Source: Elmis aenea (taxonomy: Eukaryota > Arthropoda > Insecta > Coleoptera > Elmidae). From it: a DNA stretch of 64,000 bases. The first letter of the stretch is position 1; every line of letters starts with the position of its first letter. Of the stretch, positions 45,241 to 57,170 are shown piece by piece. Both the position numbers and the translations under genes were made by a program. Below the pieces are notes generated by a model. That model searched no databases, was not told where the DNA came from, and saw nothing but the letters and a program-made list of their open reading frames with translations. Where the stretch lies: NCBI GenBank assembly GCA_947652605.1, contig OX393581.1, positions 52,723,924-52,787,923 on the forward strand. Reading direction: 5' to 3'.

Positions 45241-46870
45241 TCTTATCATCGTTTCAAATAAGCATAAGAATCAATTGTATAGCTCAAGGTTAAAACACAC
45301 ATTCCACAATCTCATCCAGTTAGATATCACCTATCAGACAGAAAAGACGTTCGGTTATTCGTGGTTGTTTAAATAAATATAACTTAATTAATATACAACA
45401 ATAACTATTGTGAGTGTTGTTTTTAAAACTACATTTCAAAAACTGTTTACTGTATTAAATTAGTGTAGTGGGATGCATCATAAACTTCAGAAACAGATGC
45501 TTTTTGTAAAAGGTAAAATTCTTTTGCAAAATATTTTATTACAATCGCTCGCCCTTGGTACATTTGTTTTAAGGCTTTTGATTATCCCGTTTGATTTTGC
45601 TGCAATTTTAATAACAAAATAATTCCAAGTATACGCCCCCTCGAATATTCAAAAATTTAGCTATGAACCCAATTGTTTTCAAAAATGTTAAACTACACAT
45701 TTCATTTGTCCTATGTTGTCGTTCAAAACTTAAATTTGAAATCATTTGTACCATTTTTTACCAAATGTTACGTTTTTAGTCATAAAAAATTAATTACACA
45801 GCTGTTATTAGTTAAGATAAAACAATATTAAATAGCAAGTTGTTCGCGGTCATAAGTTGCATAATATGAAATTATTTTCAACTATAGCGTTGAATTTCCA
45901 ATATTAGTTCATATTTTTTTAAATAACATTAGCCAAATGTATACCCTAACATTTTTGTTTGTCAAAACATCAGAATTTTACAATTGGCTTACTTAAAAAA
46001 AGTCCTAACGTTCAAATATTTTTAGCATTTAAAACACTTATTTCAAATAGCTACATTATTCATTCTAGGTCACCTCTGTTATCTTTTATCACAATGTGAT
46101 TGTCCAAGTTCGTGCATTTTCAAACGCTTTAAAATTCCTTTAATACGTCATTCAGCAAAAACGATTTTCAATGTCATCAATGAATAGATAATACGCCATG
46201 TTTGTTGCCAGTCTTAACAATTTTTGATGATATCCGTACTTACGTTTCCCGCGTGTTTGTTGTGACGTTATTATTTATAGTTAATAATTAACTTAGGTCT
46301 TAGGTGTCATAACTCATAGTGTTTGGATATTAGCAGTTGCACACCTTAAAAAGGTAAAATGTATTTATTTTTTGATTCAGTAATTTCAGCTATTCAGGTA
46401 CTAGCATTTAATTTCAGATATCTGTACATTCCTAGCAAAAAATGCCAATACAGTTACTGTTTGAAACTTTTATTTAACTTAATTTTGTAACTCCAGTGTA
46501 TCAGAAAATATGTCTGTCACTTATGTTCGCAGTTTTTGTTTCATATGACGCTGTTTTGAGTTGATTAAAATATCGTGTTTCTTTTTGTAATTTTATTAAT
46601 TACTCATTGTTATTGTATTATTTGTAAATCCGTTGAATTGACGCTGTGAAAAGACACACACCACCACTAAAAATGATAGGTTCTTAGAGGAAATGTGATA
46701 ATTTTCAACAAAGAGTTACCAGCTTTTTTTTGTTTTAAAGTTTAAATACGCGTGTATGCATATGCAATTAGCTTTATTGTTTGTAGAAATGTTAAACAAT
46801 ATAAATATCACAACTACAGACCGCTTCATGGCATCGTTCTTAGTTTTTAATGCAAATTTACATAAATAAA
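45241..46870. other. Gene-free AT-rich DNA
   Basis: No gene or clear repeat was recognised downstream of the SINE up to the repeat cluster. Confidence 0.4.
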
Positions 46871-49020
46871 ACAACACCCTGCCGCCGCCCTGCCTTGTAT
46901 TTTTAAATTTTCTTGTAGAGATAATAATTTAATTACCTTTGAAAAATATTAAGCATGTTCTATTTCTTACATAAGTAGCTAATTGTCCAGCCGTTATACG
47001 AAGCCGATACAAATTATTTTTATTAAAGTAAATACAAAAAGTTTTGGCACCATAGGCTGCATATTGAAAAAATATTTTGCATGTAATTTATGTGAAACAA
47101 TATGCAACTTTGTTATTTTAAATACATAATATTTCGCCTTTAAAAACCGTTAATCATGTCCTTTATCTAAAGCTAATAATTCCCGAGTTTTTTAACTTTT
47201 ATATTTTGTCAAAAAAATGAATATCCAACAAATGGCGTCGTTATTAGCGTAGTTATAAAAAAATTAAAAATACAAAAGTAGTTTGACAATCACAAGCTGC
47301 TTTTATTTTTAAATATAGTGTTTGGTAGTCGATAATCAACCTGGAACTTTGATATTATAAATACAACACCCTGTTGTATATTTTTACGTTTTCTTGTAGA
47401 TAATTTGATTTTCTTTAAAAAACGTTAAGCATGTCCTATACCTAAAATCAATATTTCTCGAGTTATTAAGAATTTAATTAATTTGTATTACTTTAGTAAA
47501 ATAACCCGGCACATGTAATATAAAATATTTAACTTATAGGAGTAGGTAATAATAACTAAAGAAATATTGATTTTAGGTATAGGACATGCTTAACGTTTTA
47601 TAAAGGTAATTGAATTGTCTATAAGAAAACGTAAAAATATACAGGGTGTTGTATTTAAAATAACAAAGTTTCATGTCTTTCCACGAAAACTAAACACTCG
47701 GTATATTTGCAAATAATTTTGAAATACGAAGCTCATCTACGCAAGCAACTTTTGTATTTAAAACTTTTTTGTATCTACTCTAATAACAGAGATATTAATT
47801 AATTTGTACTACTTTAGTAAAATAACCCGGCACCTCCACCATTTTGTAATATAAAATATTAAACTTATAATAACTCGAGAAATATTGATTTTAGGTATAG
47901 GACATGCTTAATGTTTTTTAAAGGTAATTGAATTGTCTACAAGGAAACGTAAAAATATACAGGGTGTTGTATTTAAAATAACAAAGTTGCATGTCGTTCC
48001 ACGAAAACTAAACACTCGGTATATTTGCAAATAATATTGAAATACGAAGCTCATCTATGCAAACAACTTTTGTATTAACAACTTTTTTGTATCTACTCTA
48101 ATAACAGAGATATTAATTAATTTGTATTACTTTGGTAAAATAACCCGGCACCTCCACCATTTTGTAATATAAAATATTTAACTTTTAATAACTCGAGATA
48201 TATTGTTTTTAGGTATAGGACATGCTTAACGTTTTCTAAAGGTAATTGAATTGTCTACAAGAAAACGTAAAAATATACAGGGTGTTGTATTTAAAATAAC
48301 AAAGTTGCATGTCATTCCACGAAAACCAAACACTCGGTATATTTTGAAATAATTTCAAAATACGAGGCTCATCTATGCAAACAACTTTTGTTATAAAAAC
48401 TTTTTTGTATGTACTCTGATAACAGAGATATTAATTAATTTGTATTACTTTGGTAAAATAACCCGGCATCTACACCATTTTGTAAAATAAAATATTAATA
48501 TATCTGTTATTATGGTAGATACAAAAAAGTTTTAAAAACAAAAGTTGTTAAGCATCACAAGCTGAATAGACCTGCAATATTTTTTAATATACAGGGTGTT
48601 TAGTTTTTGAGAATTATTTTAAATACAACACCCTGTATATTTTTACGTTTTCTGTTAGACAATTTAGTTGCCTTTAAAAAATGTTAAGCATGTCCTATAC
48701 CTAAAATCAATATTTTTCGAGTTATTACCACTTATATATTTTTTCGAAAAAATAAAAATGTATCACAAATTATTTAATAGCGTCGTTAATAGAGCAGTTA
48801 CAAAAAAGTGTTAAATACAAAAGTTGTTAAGCATCACGAGCTGCATAAACCTGCAATATACTTTAATATACAGGGTGTTTAGTTTTTGAGAACCGACATA
48901 CAAGTTTGTTATTTTAAATACAACACCCTGTATATTTTTACGTTTTCTGTTGGACAATTCAATTTCCTTTAAATAATGTTAAGCATGTCCTATACCTAAA
49001 ATAAATATTTCTTGAGTTAT
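46871..49020. repeat. Cluster of TACAGGGTG-type repeats in both orientations
   Basis: One repeat theme recurs: ACACCCTGTATATTTTTACG, TTTTCTGTTAGACAATTCAA, GTTAAGCATGTCCTATACCT, AAAATCAATATTTCTCGAG. Copies in this orientation lie near 46,875, 47,090, 47,365, 48,630 and 48,925. Three inverted copies stand in tandem at about 47,565, 47,885 and 48,200, with a period of about 318 bp. They include the constant words AACCCGGCACCTCCACCATT and CGAAAACTAAACACTCGGTA. Together they make a large palindromic cluster. A further single copy is at 53,725-53,900. The family is not recognised. Confidence 0.85.
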
Positions 49021-50282
49021 TTCATATATTTCGAGAAAATGCATCCTGTTCAAAGTTTTAGCTATAGGTAGGTACTATGTTAGCTTGTGAAACTTTTGTT
49101 AATAAAAATATATTGCCATTTGCTAGTCTTTTTCCAAAAAAGCAACGATATTTTTAAACCACAGTTTAAATGAACACCTGACAAATAATTGTTTTTAGGA
49201 AATAAATAAATTTAACGGTAAGAAATTGTTGTAGTTTACTGTTTTGTCTAAAAACTTTATTTAATATACTAATGATCACATTTTTTCATGTGCTAGATTT
49301 TTAACAAAATCGGTTTCATTAATTGTGAATTTCATATGAAACAAAACTTAATATTTGAAATACACTTTTTTGAACTAAATAAATTATTTTCAATATGTAT
49401 TGCTTTCCCATTATTATAATAGTTTACTATAAATAAAATTTTTATGATCATACCAGTACAATTATTTCAAAATAGTTTATAATTAAAATTAGCCCTTCAA
49501 CAGCGTTGTTACTTTTTTCAATGTAAATGGATTTCTTTTCATTTTGGTGTTTATGCACGTTTAAGAAATGTTTATTGTGTTCATTATGGATATAGATATT
49601 GTAAGAAATACAGTTGTAGTATAAAAACAATCTTTATTTACCTATACAGTATTTTACGTTAATTAATTTTAATGTAATTACTAATATTTAAATGTATCTG
49701 TTACTATTACTTTTCAATTAATTAAACTTTACATTTTAATGAGTTTTTTTGACCATCAGGTGTTTGGTATGTTCGTAAATGGGCTGAAGAAAGAAACCCT
49801 ACACGGAAAAAATCTAATCTGGATTCCAAGATGTTGGACTTGCAATTGCTGAATACCAGATGGTTGTAGATACTCATCTACATTCTATACCTTCAAATAA
49901 AGAAAAAAATCTTTGTGAGTATGCAATGAAACAATTCTTTTTAGATTCTAGAGTCTAAAATTAAATGAGTTTAGTTTTAGGGAAAAATGTAATAATAAAA
50001 AATTTCAGATTATATATTTTATTATTAAATGTACTTGCTTGTTTCATGAATGGTATTGTTTATAGGTATAAAATTTGGAAAATTTTCAGTTAACTTTAAT
50101 GTCTGTCTCATTATTACTGTTATTTAAACTTATCTGCCCTATTGAATTGTTTTTTACTTATATTCTTTGATGTTTTTTTTGTAAGGGTGGTGTAGTATTT
50201 CACCAATTTGCTTAAGACCCATCAGACTGTTTGTTACACTTCAACACTTATGTTTGATGTCTAGTACTTATAATTCATATAC
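49021..50282. other. Gene-free DNA with one exon-like block
   Basis: Mostly featureless AT-rich DNA. At about 49,759-49,868 (+), after an ATCAG acceptor-like site, a 36-codon frame reads VWYVRKWAEERNPTRKKSNL and on to a stop. It looks more protein-like than its surroundings but matches nothing I recognise. Confidence 0.3.
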
Positions 50283-50660
50283 AGTGTTATCGTGAAGTGT
50301 ATGTTTTTTTTCGGAGTTCACTTCACTTTTCGTGGTCGATGTATGTGTTACATCCTAGTCTGCAAGGTCCATGTTGCGAGTTCTACCCGTATTTAATGTT
50401 ATCGGTTGTTTCTTAAATTTATTATCTGCCAAAGCTTTGTCCTATCCACTTCACCGAAAGCTTTTTTAAAATCGATGCGTGCTAAATGGATGTCGGCATT
50501 TTTTAATTTAAAGGTGTTGTCTGCAGACGATCTTCCTACTCTAAATCCCCAAGTCTCTCGTTGTTTATTTTCGAGTGCACTTTATAGGTGGAAATAAGTA
50601 AATTAATCCCTTGGTAATTGTTACAATTTATCTCCCGATCTATTAATGCGATACATTTTT
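50283..50660 (-). mobile_element. LINE reverse transcriptase fragment, left duplicate
   Basis: The minus strand reads the region around the first catalytic Asp block of a non-LTR reverse transcriptase (HLARIDFKKAFGEVDRTKLW-like, read here with local differences from the right copy) and, upstream, a CNNYQGINLL block. It has lost the C-terminal part present in the right copy. It is dead. Confidence 0.65.
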
Positions 50661-50718
50661 TTTATAAAATCAAGTACACTTAATTTTAATTGTTATTAAT
50701 AAAGTATTGTTGTTACAG

Positions 50719-50787
50719 ATATTTTTTGATGAAAATGAGGGAATGACGACAGGATTTCATGGATTCTTCTAGTGAAAAACCAAAAGG
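50719..50787 (+). other. Exon-like block, left copy
   Basis: After TTGTTGTTACAG (ending 50,718) comes a 69-nt block ending at a donor (AAAAGG then GTGAGT, 50,788). Its last 29 nt open with ATG (50,759) and read MDSSSEKPKG in phase 2. It is identical, with both splice-like sites, to the block at 52,623-52,691. It may be an untranslated/first coding exon of an unknown transcript, or chance. Confidence 0.25.
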
Positions 50788-51200
50788 GTGAGTGATTTAA
50801 ATTTGTTTTAGTTTAAAAAATAGACTATAACCTTTGCACTTTGCTCATTTCTTATAAAAACAATTAATTAATAATTTGAACCATCTGAGAGTAAATAATT
50901 GTTATAAAATTTAGTTTGTAATTAACATATGTTCGTAGATTTAATATTTTTTGCATGCTTCCTTACAAAAGTGCAATGATTTTAGTCTATACTTTATAGT
51001 TTACAATTTTTCATGGACATTTCCAATTGTTGGGTTGTTTTTTGAATCTCTAACTGTTTTCTATCAGTTTAACAAGTTCACTTGCATCACAGTTAATCAG
51101 TTTTGAAGTTAAAATGCACAATTTAAAGGTAAAAAACCAAATCAACCTTTTAAAGGTGACAAAGCGCCTGAGATTTAGACAACCCAAGTTGCAGTAACTT

Positions 51201-51326
51201 AGTATTGATCAATAAATAAACGAGGCGGCACATTAAAATTACACAATGGATGAAATAGTTTAAACTCCATGTTTTTTTATGTTAGTTGATGTGCTGCCTC
51301 GCTTATTGACGTTCACGACCAATACT
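51201..51326. repeat. Palindromic MITE-like repeat, copy 1
   Basis: AGTATTGATCAATAAATAAA, CGAGGCGGCACAT at the left returns inverted (ATGTGCTGCCTCGCTTATTG to AATACT) at the right, a foldback of 126 bp. Copy 2 is at 53,022-53,147 and a half copy at 58,324-58,356. Confidence 0.75.
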
Positions 51327-51699
51327 ATTTTTAACCTCAAAACTTTGACGTATCTTGTGATCATTTTGTAAGTTTTGTGTGAAAGTATATGAAATTATGA
51401 GTATTTTTTGAACATCTGTGTGGTTGAATGTTCTAATATTTTAAAAGTTGGAATAATGTATGATTATTTATTTCTAATGTATATTGTTTTCGCAGATATA
51501 CGAGGCGTGTTGGAATTCAACGCATTTCGTTGTAGTCGTCCCATCAGAAATTTTCAGTGAATGAATTGGAACTCGTACTGTAATTTAACGCACGTGTACA
51601 ACCAGTCGTGGTTCAGAGAGAAGAATAATTAACATTGTAGGTAATTTTTATATTGTTTTTTAACCGATGCTATCGAATTTCTAAGCCATTTACCTTCGT

Positions 51700-52570
51700 C
51701 ATTATAGGTGTCCCATTAATTTCTGCTTATATTATCTTATTATTTTTTGTGAATCTTTGTTGTTTTCTTTATTTTGTCTCTGAGATAATACATTTTTAGA
51801 CCTTTTTTTATATTTTGCTTTCTTATTTGGTCCTCTATGCTACATTCTTTTATTCTTCTTTCGCATTTCTGCTGTTTGTGTCCTTTTCATGTCTGAACGT
51901 GTGAGAATCGAAGTTTATCTGCCGCACATCAACATAGGTGTGACCATTGTTTAATAAAATTTTATTCTTGTTGTTAAGTGTTCTTTTTATATTGTCACTA
52001 GACATGTGTAATCAAATCGATGTAATTTTAATTCTACGTCTTATCTTTCTCGTAGCTGATGTCTGTTCCTAGATAGCAAAAATGTGATATTCGTTTGTTC
52101 GTGTATTATTATTTTGGATTTTGTATTCTTGGGCAACTTTTTGCAATTCATATACGCTGTTTGTAAATTTTCTTCCCTATCGTGTGTTATCGTGAAGTGT
52201 GTGTTGTCATGACTGATTTTTTTTCGGAGTTCACTTCACTTTTCGTGGTCGATGTATGTGTTACATCTTGGTCTGGAAAGTCCATGTTGCGAGTTCTACC
52301 GGTATTTAATGTATCGGTTGTTTCATTATCAGCCAAGGCTTCGTCCTATCCACTTCATCGAAAGCTTTTTTAAAATCGATGAGTGCTAAATGGATGTCGT
52401 CGTTTTTTAATTTAAAGGTGTTGTGTGCAGACGATCTTCCTACTGTAAATCGCCAAGTGTCTCGTTGTTTATTTTCGAGTGCACTTTGTAGGTCGAAATA
52501 AGTAAATTAATCCTTAGGTAATTGTTACAAATTATCTCCCGATCTATTAATGTGATACATTTTTTTAATA
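51700..52570 (-). mobile_element. LINE fragment, catalytic block to C-terminus
   Basis: From the right on the minus strand: NNYQGINLLISTYKVHS, then LALIDFKKAFDEVDRTKPW (first catalytic Asp block), then after a gap the C-tail with TAEMR-type, RIKECSIEDQIRKQNIKKGL. Frames are broken. Its motif style differs slightly from the family at 7,395, so it may be a second LINE family. Confidence 0.7.
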
Positions 52571-52622
52571 AAATCAAGTACACTTAATTTTAATTGTTAT
52601 TAATAAAGTATTGTTGTTACAG

Positions 52623-52691
52623 ATATTTTTTGATGAAAATGAGGGAATGACGACAGGATTTCATGGATTCTTCTAGTGAAAAACCAAAAGG
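52623..52691 (+). other. Exon-like block, right copy
   Basis: Identical to 50,719-50,787 including the TTACAG and GTGAGT borders; ATG at 52,663. If spliced to the acceptor at about 53,404 (TTTTCACAG), the frame continues HTSGVSEFNTFRRCRPISRL for some 40 codons before a stop, whereas the left copy's matching acceptor (near 51,494) gives a stop after 13 codons. This is suggestive only. Confidence 0.25.
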
Positions 52692-53021
52692 GTGAGTGGT
52701 TGAAATTGGTTTATAGTTAAAAAAAATAGATCGAAGTCCTTGTACTTTATCCATTTCTTATAAAACTGTCTGAGAGTAAATAATTGTTATAAAATTTCAT
52801 TTGTAATTAACATATGCTCGTAGATTTAATATTTTTTGCATGCTTCCTTACAAAAGTGCAATGATTTTAGTGTTTTCTATCAGTTTAACAAGTTCACTTG
52901 CATCACAGTTAATCAGTTTTGATTTGAAGTTTAAATGCACAATTTAAAGGTAAAAAATCAAATCAACCTTTTAAAGGTGACAAAGCGCCTGAAATTTAGG
53001 CAACCCAAGTTGCAGCAATTT

Positions 53022-53147
53022 AGTATTGATCAATAAATAAACGAGGCGGCACATGAAAATTACACAATGGATGAAGTAATTTAAACTTAATGTTTTTATA
53101 TGTTAGTTGATGTGCCGCCTCGCTCATTGACGATCACGACCAGTACT
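53022..53147. repeat. Palindromic MITE-like repeat, copy 2
   Basis: Duplicate of the 51,201 foldback, carried in the right half of the 1.9-kb duplication. The inverted arm here reads ATGTGCCGCCTCGCTCATTG. Confidence 0.75.
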
Positions 53148-53724
53148 ATGTTTAACCTCAAAACTTTGACGTATCTTGTAAGTTTGGTGTGAAAATATAT
53201 GAAATTATGAGTATTTTCTCAACATCTGTGTGGTTGAATGTTCTAATATTTGCCGTAAAACAGTTGTATGAATGAGGCAGGTCACTTTTTATGTCGTTTT
53301 ATCTTAAGCTGCCTTTGCGGTGCTTATTGTAATAATAGCTTATTAGTTTTAACAGTTGAAGTTTAAATGTATGGTTATTTATTTCTGATGTATATTGTTT
53401 TCACAGACATACTTCAGGCGTGTCGGAATTTAACACATTTCGTCGTTGTCGTCCCATCAGTCGTCTGCTCAGAAATCTTCAGGGAATGTTTTGGAACTCG
53501 CACTTATAATTAAACGAACATGTACTACCAGTCGTGGTTCAGCGAGGAAAAAGCGTTTTTGCTAATTAACATTGAAGGTAATTTTTGTATTGTTTTTTAA
53601 CCAATGCTGTTGAATTTCTAAGCGAAATGCCTTCTTCATTTCATGGTTTAGGCGAACTGCCTGTTCCACCTTCCCGATATGTCATTATAGGTGTCCCATT
53701 GGTTTTTGCTTATATTCTCGTTTT

Positions 53725-53900
53725 ATTTTTTGGCATCACGAGCTGCATAAACCTGCACTATTATTTAATATACAGGGTGTTTAGTTTTTGAGAGCCGACA
53801 TGCATGTCCCTGTATATTTTTACGTTTTCTGTTAGACAATTCAATTGCCTTTAAAAAATTAATGTTAAGCATGTCCTATACCTAAAATCAATAATTAAAT
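53725..53900 (+). repeat. Solitary copy of the 46.9-49.0 kb repeat family
   Basis: It contains GGCATCACGAGCTGCATAAA, TATACAGGGTGTTTAGTTTT and GTTAAGCATGTCCTATACCT in the same order as the cluster copies near 48,835-49,010. Just after it, TTGTTTCAG at about 53,934 precedes a short exon-like frame without recognised features. Confidence 0.75.
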
Positions 53901-54099
53901 ATTTATTTTTTATGATTGTTTCAGAATCTCTATCAGACATCACAGGACATCATCTGGAAGATCCCCGGAGCAGTTGCTACATGAGACTCCTAGTGTGGTG
54001 AATTATTTTTAATTACTGTATTACTATTCTTATGCATGGACTGTACCTTCCTTACATTTAAATTGTACATCAATGCTGTACTTTCTTTCTTGGGTATCA

Positions 54100-55690
54100 A
54101 TGCACCTGTATGTGTGTGGTCAGACGTACATCAATATTCACCTTAATTGGTGGACAAGGGGGCACTGTTCATCCGTATGACGTGCACTTACATAGAGGCG
54201 CCATGACTTGATATTGGTGGTTTCCGAGGTCTTTCTAGACTGAGGTCTCTTTTACTCTATGTATGCTGGAACGCTCATGCAACCGGGCTGTCCTCTTGCT
54301 TGAATGTAGATTTGATCGCACCTCGGGTGGATCGTTGCTTTCCTGTTTTATGAATGTGCTCAACAATGCACCTAAATGTGTGTGTGGTCAGACTTACTTC
54401 AATAAGCACCTTAATTGGTGGTTGCTTGAATGTAGACTTGATCGCACCTCAGGTGGATAGTTGCTTTCTTGTGTTATGAATGTGCTCAACAATGCACCTA
54501 AATGTGTGTGTGGTCAGACTTACTTCAATAAGCACCTTAATTGGTGGTTGCTTGAATGTAGACTTGATCGCACCTCAGGTGGATAGTTGCTTTCTTGTGT
54601 TATGAATGCATCTTTCTTATTCAACAATGCACCTAAATGTGTGGTCAGACGTACATCAATATTCACCTTAATTGGTGGACAAGGGGGCACTGTTCATCCG
54701 TATGACGTGCACTTACATAGAGGCGCCATGACTTGATATTGGTGGTTTCCGAGGTCTTTCTAGACTGAGGTCTCTTTTACTCTATGTATGCTGGAACGCT
54801 CATGCAACCGGGCTGTCCTCTTGCTTGAATGTAGACTTGACTGCACCTCGGGTGGATCGTTGCTTTCCTGTTTTATGAATGTGCTCAACAATGCACCTAA
54901 ATGTGTGTGTGGTCAGACTTACTTCAATAAGCACCTTAATTGGTGGTTGCTTGAATGTAGACTTGATCGCACCTCAGGTGGATAGTTGCTTTCTTGTGTT
55001 ATGAATGTGCTCAACAATGCACCTTAATGTGTGTGTGGTCAGACTTACTTCAATAAGCACCTTAATTGGTGGTTGCTTGAATGTAGACTTGATCGCACCT
55101 CAGGTGGATAGTTGCTTTCTTGTTTTGAATGCATCTTTCTTATTCAACAATGCACCTAAATGTGTGTGTGGTCAGACTTACTTCAATAAGCACCTTAATT
55201 GGTGCTCAAGGGGACACGTTCACCCGCATGACGTGCACTTACATTTGAGGCGCCATGATATTGGTGGACTGCGGTCTTTTAACTCTTATGTATGCTGGAA
55301 CGTTCATGCAACCGGGCTGTACTCTAGCTTGAATGTAGACTTGATCGCACCTCAGGTGGATAGTTGCTTTCTTGTTTTATGAATGCATCTTTCTTATTCA
55401 ACAATGCACCTAAATGTGTGTGTGGTCAGACTTACTTCAATAAGCACCTTAATTGGTGCTCAAGGGGGCACTGGTCATCCGCATATGAAGTACACACATC
55501 GAGGTCTTAGGTCCACATACACCGGATCTGTACGCGGTCACGTTAGTTTGTATCCAATGTTACTTATTATCGTGACCGCGCCGGTGTGAGTTGACCCTTA
55601 TACTCGATGTATGCTGGAACTTCCATGCAACTGGACAGACCCCTTTCTTGAAAAGGTAGACTTGATCGCACTAAACAGGTGACTGTCGTT
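54100..55690 (+). repeat. Higher-order tandem array, ~525-bp unit with ~124-bp subunits
   Basis: The 525-bp unit starts near 54,113 and again near 54,638. A third, shortened and rearranged copy follows from about 55,150, and a remnant from 55,390. Inside, the subunit CAATGCACCTAAATGTGTGT, GGTCAGACTTACTTCAATAA, GCACCTTAATTGGTG, TTGAATGTAGACTTGATCGC recurs about eight times. Open frames in it simply repeat with the DNA and are not taken as genes. Confidence 0.9.
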
Positions 55691-55709
55691 TCTTTCATCC
55701 TCCCCTACG

Positions 55710-56130
55710 TTAGTGTCTTAATTTACTATTATCTTCTCCTAGGTTAGTGTCTTAATTTACTATTATCTTCTCCTAGGTTAGTGTCTTAATTTACTATTAT
55801 CTTCTCCTAGGTTAGTGTCTTAATTTACTATTATCTTCTCCTAGGTTAGTGTCTTAATTTACTATTATCTTCTCCTAGGTTAGTGTCTTAATTTACTATT
55901 ATCTTCTCCTAGGTTAGTGTCTTAATTTACTATTATCTTCTCCTAGGTTAGTGTCTTAATTTACTATTATCTTCTCCTAGGTTAGTGTCTTAATTTACTA
56001 TTATCTTCTCCTAGGTTAGTGTCTTAATTTACTATTATCTTCTCCTAGGTTAGTGTCTTAATTTACTATTATCTTCTCCTAGTTTAGTGTCTTAATTTAT
56101 TATATTACCTAGTTTAGTGTCTTAACTTAT
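55710..56130 (+). repeat. 34-bp minisatellite, ~11 near-perfect copies
   Basis: TTAGTGTCTTAATTTACTAT followed by TATCTTCTCCTAGG repeats head to tail from 55,710 with a period of exactly 34 up to 56,084. Two degraded copies follow. There are no spacers, so it is not a CRISPR array. The near-perfect identity implies recent expansion. Confidence 0.95.
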
Positions 56131-56284
56131 TATTAATAAATTACTACTGTATTAATTTATTTATTGTAAAATATTACATTTTAATAAACAATTCACTACA
56201 GTTGTATTATTTTACATTGTTATAAGCTACCTAAGTTGATTCTTCAATTATTGTAGGGATCTGTAACAAAATATAGATTTTTAA

Positions 56285-56428
56285 AAGGTGCAAACCAACC
56301 CTGCAGCCCGCGTGCAAACCACACCGACAGACCACCGCGTGCAAACCACACCGACAGACCACCGCGTGCAAACCACACCAGACAGACCACCGGCCGTGCA
56401 AACCACACTGACAGACCGCCGTGCAAAT
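56285..56428 (+). repeat. 27-bp GC-rich minisatellite, 5 copies
   Basis: GTGCAAACCACACCGACAGA plus CCACCGC repeats at 56,312, 56,339, 56,366, 56,396 and 56,421 (spacings 27, 27, 30, 25). The array is cut by the hAT MITE at 56,429 and resumes with GTGCAAACCAAATGACA after it. Confidence 0.85.
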
Positions 56429-56826
56429 CACGGTCTACTACACAGGAGGAAGCCTGTCAAAAAATCACTTTTCGACATAAATTTCCGCTAGACGGCGATA
56501 AGTCTAAGAACCATTCGCCATAAAAATCCGTTAGATGGCGATTAAGTTTCCTATTTTAAACAAACCTGTCTTAAAAATTCAATTAAAACATTTTTATATA
56601 CATTATCTGATTGATTAAATTCGAATTTTTTAAGCGAAAGCTTATAAATCTCACTGATTATGTCAAAATCTTGAGCACGAACAGGTTCTTAGACGTATCG
56701 CCATCTAGTGATCATTTATGGCGAATGGTTCTTAGACTTATCGCCTCTGTGGGATAATTTATAGAACTAGTTACCGGCCTCAGTCGGTTTTATATGGGAG
56801 TTTCCCAACCTGTGTAGTAGACCGTG
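56429..56826. mobile_element. hAT-type MITE, 398 bp
   Basis: The ends are CACGGTCTACTACACAGG and its exact inverse CCTGTGTAGTAGACCGTG, 18 bp each. The flanks GTGCAAAT (56,421-56,428) and GTGCAAAC (56,827-56,834) agree at 7 of 8 bases, as for a hAT target duplication, though GTGCAAAC is also the unit start of the host minisatellite. Inside is a second inverted pair around GGCGAATGGTTCTTAGACTT. Confidence 0.75.
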
Positions 56827-57061
56827 GTGCAAACCAAATGACATCCGAACTATAAACCGACACCCGTACCTGGCAAACACTACAGCTAAATGGGATACGA
56901 ACTACATGAATACGTTAAATATAAATATTGAAATAATAACAGAAATAAATTAAAGAACATATATTCTTACTTGACCACTTTAAAAACAATAACTAGATAC
57001 ATGCAATTCTCAATATAAATAAATAAAATAAGGAAAGTAAGGAGAGAATAGTTATTTATGT

Positions 57062-57165
57062 ATCGAGGCCAAAAAGTGTAACTTTTTCGGTCGGGTCTGG
57101 TTTGCTGGCCGAGACGTAGTCGAGGCCAGCAAACAGGCAAGGCTGAAAAAGTACGTTTTGGCCGA
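57062..57165. repeat. Palindrome
   Basis: GTTTGCTGGCC and GGCCAGCAAAC pair perfectly around a 13-bp centre. Outer arms GGCCAAAAAGTGTAACTTTTTC and GAAAAAGTACGTTTTGGCC continue the pairing with gaps. It may form one part of the element that follows. Confidence 0.65.
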
Positions 57166-57170
57166 GGTGC

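Larger units (their letters stand above)
50283..53600 (+). repeat. 1.9-kb tandem segmental duplication
   Basis: The left copy begins near 50,283 and the right near 52,187. Matching landmarks: the exon-like block at 50,719 and 52,623 (offset 1,904), the palindrome at 51,201 and 53,022, and the GGCGTGT-GGAATT-AACNCATTTCG block at about 51,500 and 53,410. Identity is high but the copies have different indels. Each copy holds a LINE fragment, an exon-like block and a palindrome. Confidence 0.85.

Noticed and set aside
45071..45376. 101-codon + strand frame across the SINE
   Set aside because: It runs through the minus-strand tRNA-like head and flanking AT-rich DNA; no domain.
54263..55589. Repeated frames of 65-125 codons with Cys-rich blocks
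   Set aside because: They duplicate exactly with the 525-bp and 124-bp DNA repeats, and have no domain or consistent start.
55710..56130. Regular 34-bp repeats as a CRISPR array
   Set aside because: Units are contiguous with no variable spacers, in a eukaryotic genome.
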